This document shows positions 63,778-64,000 of a stretch of DNA of 64,000 nucleotides, one piece after another. Position 1 is the stretch's first letter, and every line of letters starts with the position of its first letter. The stretch is from positions 1 to 64,000 of the forward strand of contig BTUW01000009.1 in NCBI GenBank assembly GCA_045863055.1, in the 5' to 3' direction. Origin of the DNA: UTCHB3 sp008363265. GTDB lineage: Bacteria; Bacteroidota; Ignavibacteria; Ignavibacteriales; Ignavibacteriaceae. The notes beneath the pieces are model-generated. The model worked only from the letters and a program-made list of their open reading frames with translations. It was not told the DNA's origin and ran no database searches. The translations under genes and the position numbers were made by a program.

Positions 63778-64000
63778 ATGGAATTGATCTACACCGCCGA
63801 GGAAGCCAGATATGCTGATATTGAGGCAATAGAAGGACTGGGTTTCGACAGTTTGATCCTGATGGAGAACGCGGGCAGAAGTATTGCCGCCGTTCTTGAG
63901 GCACTTGAACCGGAGCACAGAAGTGTCGCCATCATCTGCGGAAAAGGGAACAACGGTGGCGACGGTTTCGCGGCTGCAAGGCACCTCCGCGACCGGAACT
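63778..64000 (+). CDS. nnrE: NAD(P)H-hydrate epimerase (YjeF N-terminal), 3' end outside window
   Basis: The first 74 codons: MELIYTAEEARYADIEAIE, LILMENAGRSIA and the nucleotide-binding IICGKGNNGGDGFAAARHL motif typical of the YjeF N-terminal domain, which converts R- to S-NAD(P)HX. GAAGAAG precedes the ATG. In most bacteria the domain is fused to a C-terminal dehydratase; whether that is so here cannot be seen. Confidence 0.88.
   Translation, partial: MELIYTAEEARYADIEAIEGLGFDSLILMENAGRSIAAVLEALEPEHRSVAIICGKGNNGGDGFAAARHLRDRN

Noticed and set aside
1..64000. CRISPR arrays, rRNA and tRNA genes
   Set aside because: No regularly spaced repeats of CRISPR type, and no rRNA-like or cloverleaf sequence was recognised in the intergenic gaps; this was a reading by eye, not a covariance search.

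Overview
The window looks like a chromosome segment of an Ignavibacteria-type member of the Bacteroidota/Chlorobi (FCB) group. The clues are a large secreted subtilase ending in a type IX secretion (Por) sorting domain with the NYPNPFNPST motif, a GldL/GldM-like motor, DUF4783 and DUF3822 genes typical of Bacteroidota, several genes without a clear Shine-Dalgarno sequence, and no rRNA, tRNA or CRISPR. The assignment is inferred from gene content; no marker gene was compared.

Region 1 (about 1-11.4 kb, + strand) is visibly AT-richer than the rest and reads as an imported heavy-metal (Cu/Ag-type) efflux island. It has a membrane histidine kinase (cut by the left edge), an NtrC-type sigma54 activator, a candidate sigma54 promoter at 3455-3470, a small membrane protein, a CusA/CusC/CusB-type tripartite pump, and three Met/His-rich exported proteins. 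It ends in remnants of an IS21-type and an IS1182-type transposase (11.5-12.4 kb) and a repeat-rich non-coding stretch (12.4-13.0 kb) holding a large imperfect palindrome and tandem repeats.

Region 2 (13.0-27.8 kb, - strand) is housekeeping: a SpmA-SpmB fusion, a cell-wall amidase, a single-polypeptide UvrD-type helicase/Fe-S nuclease, a 1260-residue NtrY-like orphan kinase, a DUF4783 protein, an Fn3 lipoprotein, and a pyrR-pyrB-pyrC operon with a promoter and a leader terminator just ahead of pyrR.

Region 3 (27.9-41.2 kb, + strand) is the most distinctive part. After the T9SS-sorted subtilase and a multi-pass membrane protein comes a seven-gene cluster (32835-41144) with its own promoter: a GldL-like protein (two membrane helices, Glu in the second, cytoplasmic helix), a short GldM-like protein, an exported protein of unknown fold, and two tandem copies of a gene pair (A1-B1-A2-B2) whose products have signal peptides and end in aromatic residues like outer-membrane beta-barrels. 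I read it as a proton-driven inner-membrane motor coupled to a new set of outer-membrane partners, without recognisable gldK or gldN.

Region 4 (41.2-50.6 kb) holds an MBL-fold hydrolase, a cytosolic NtrB/NtrC-like pair, glycyl-tRNA synthetase, a WD40 protein, a TPR protein and a PabA/TrpG-type amidotransferase. Region 5 (50.5-55.9 kb, - strand) is a heat-shock cluster hrcA-grpE-dnaJ continuing into comEA, a pseudopilin-like protein, DUF3822 and rsmD. Region 6 (56.0-64.0 kb, + strand) is a partial complex I locus, nuoJKLM-antiporter-unknown-nuoN, with its own promoter and no nuoA-I, followed by a terminator and the start of an NAD(P)H-hydrate epimerase gene cut by the right edge.
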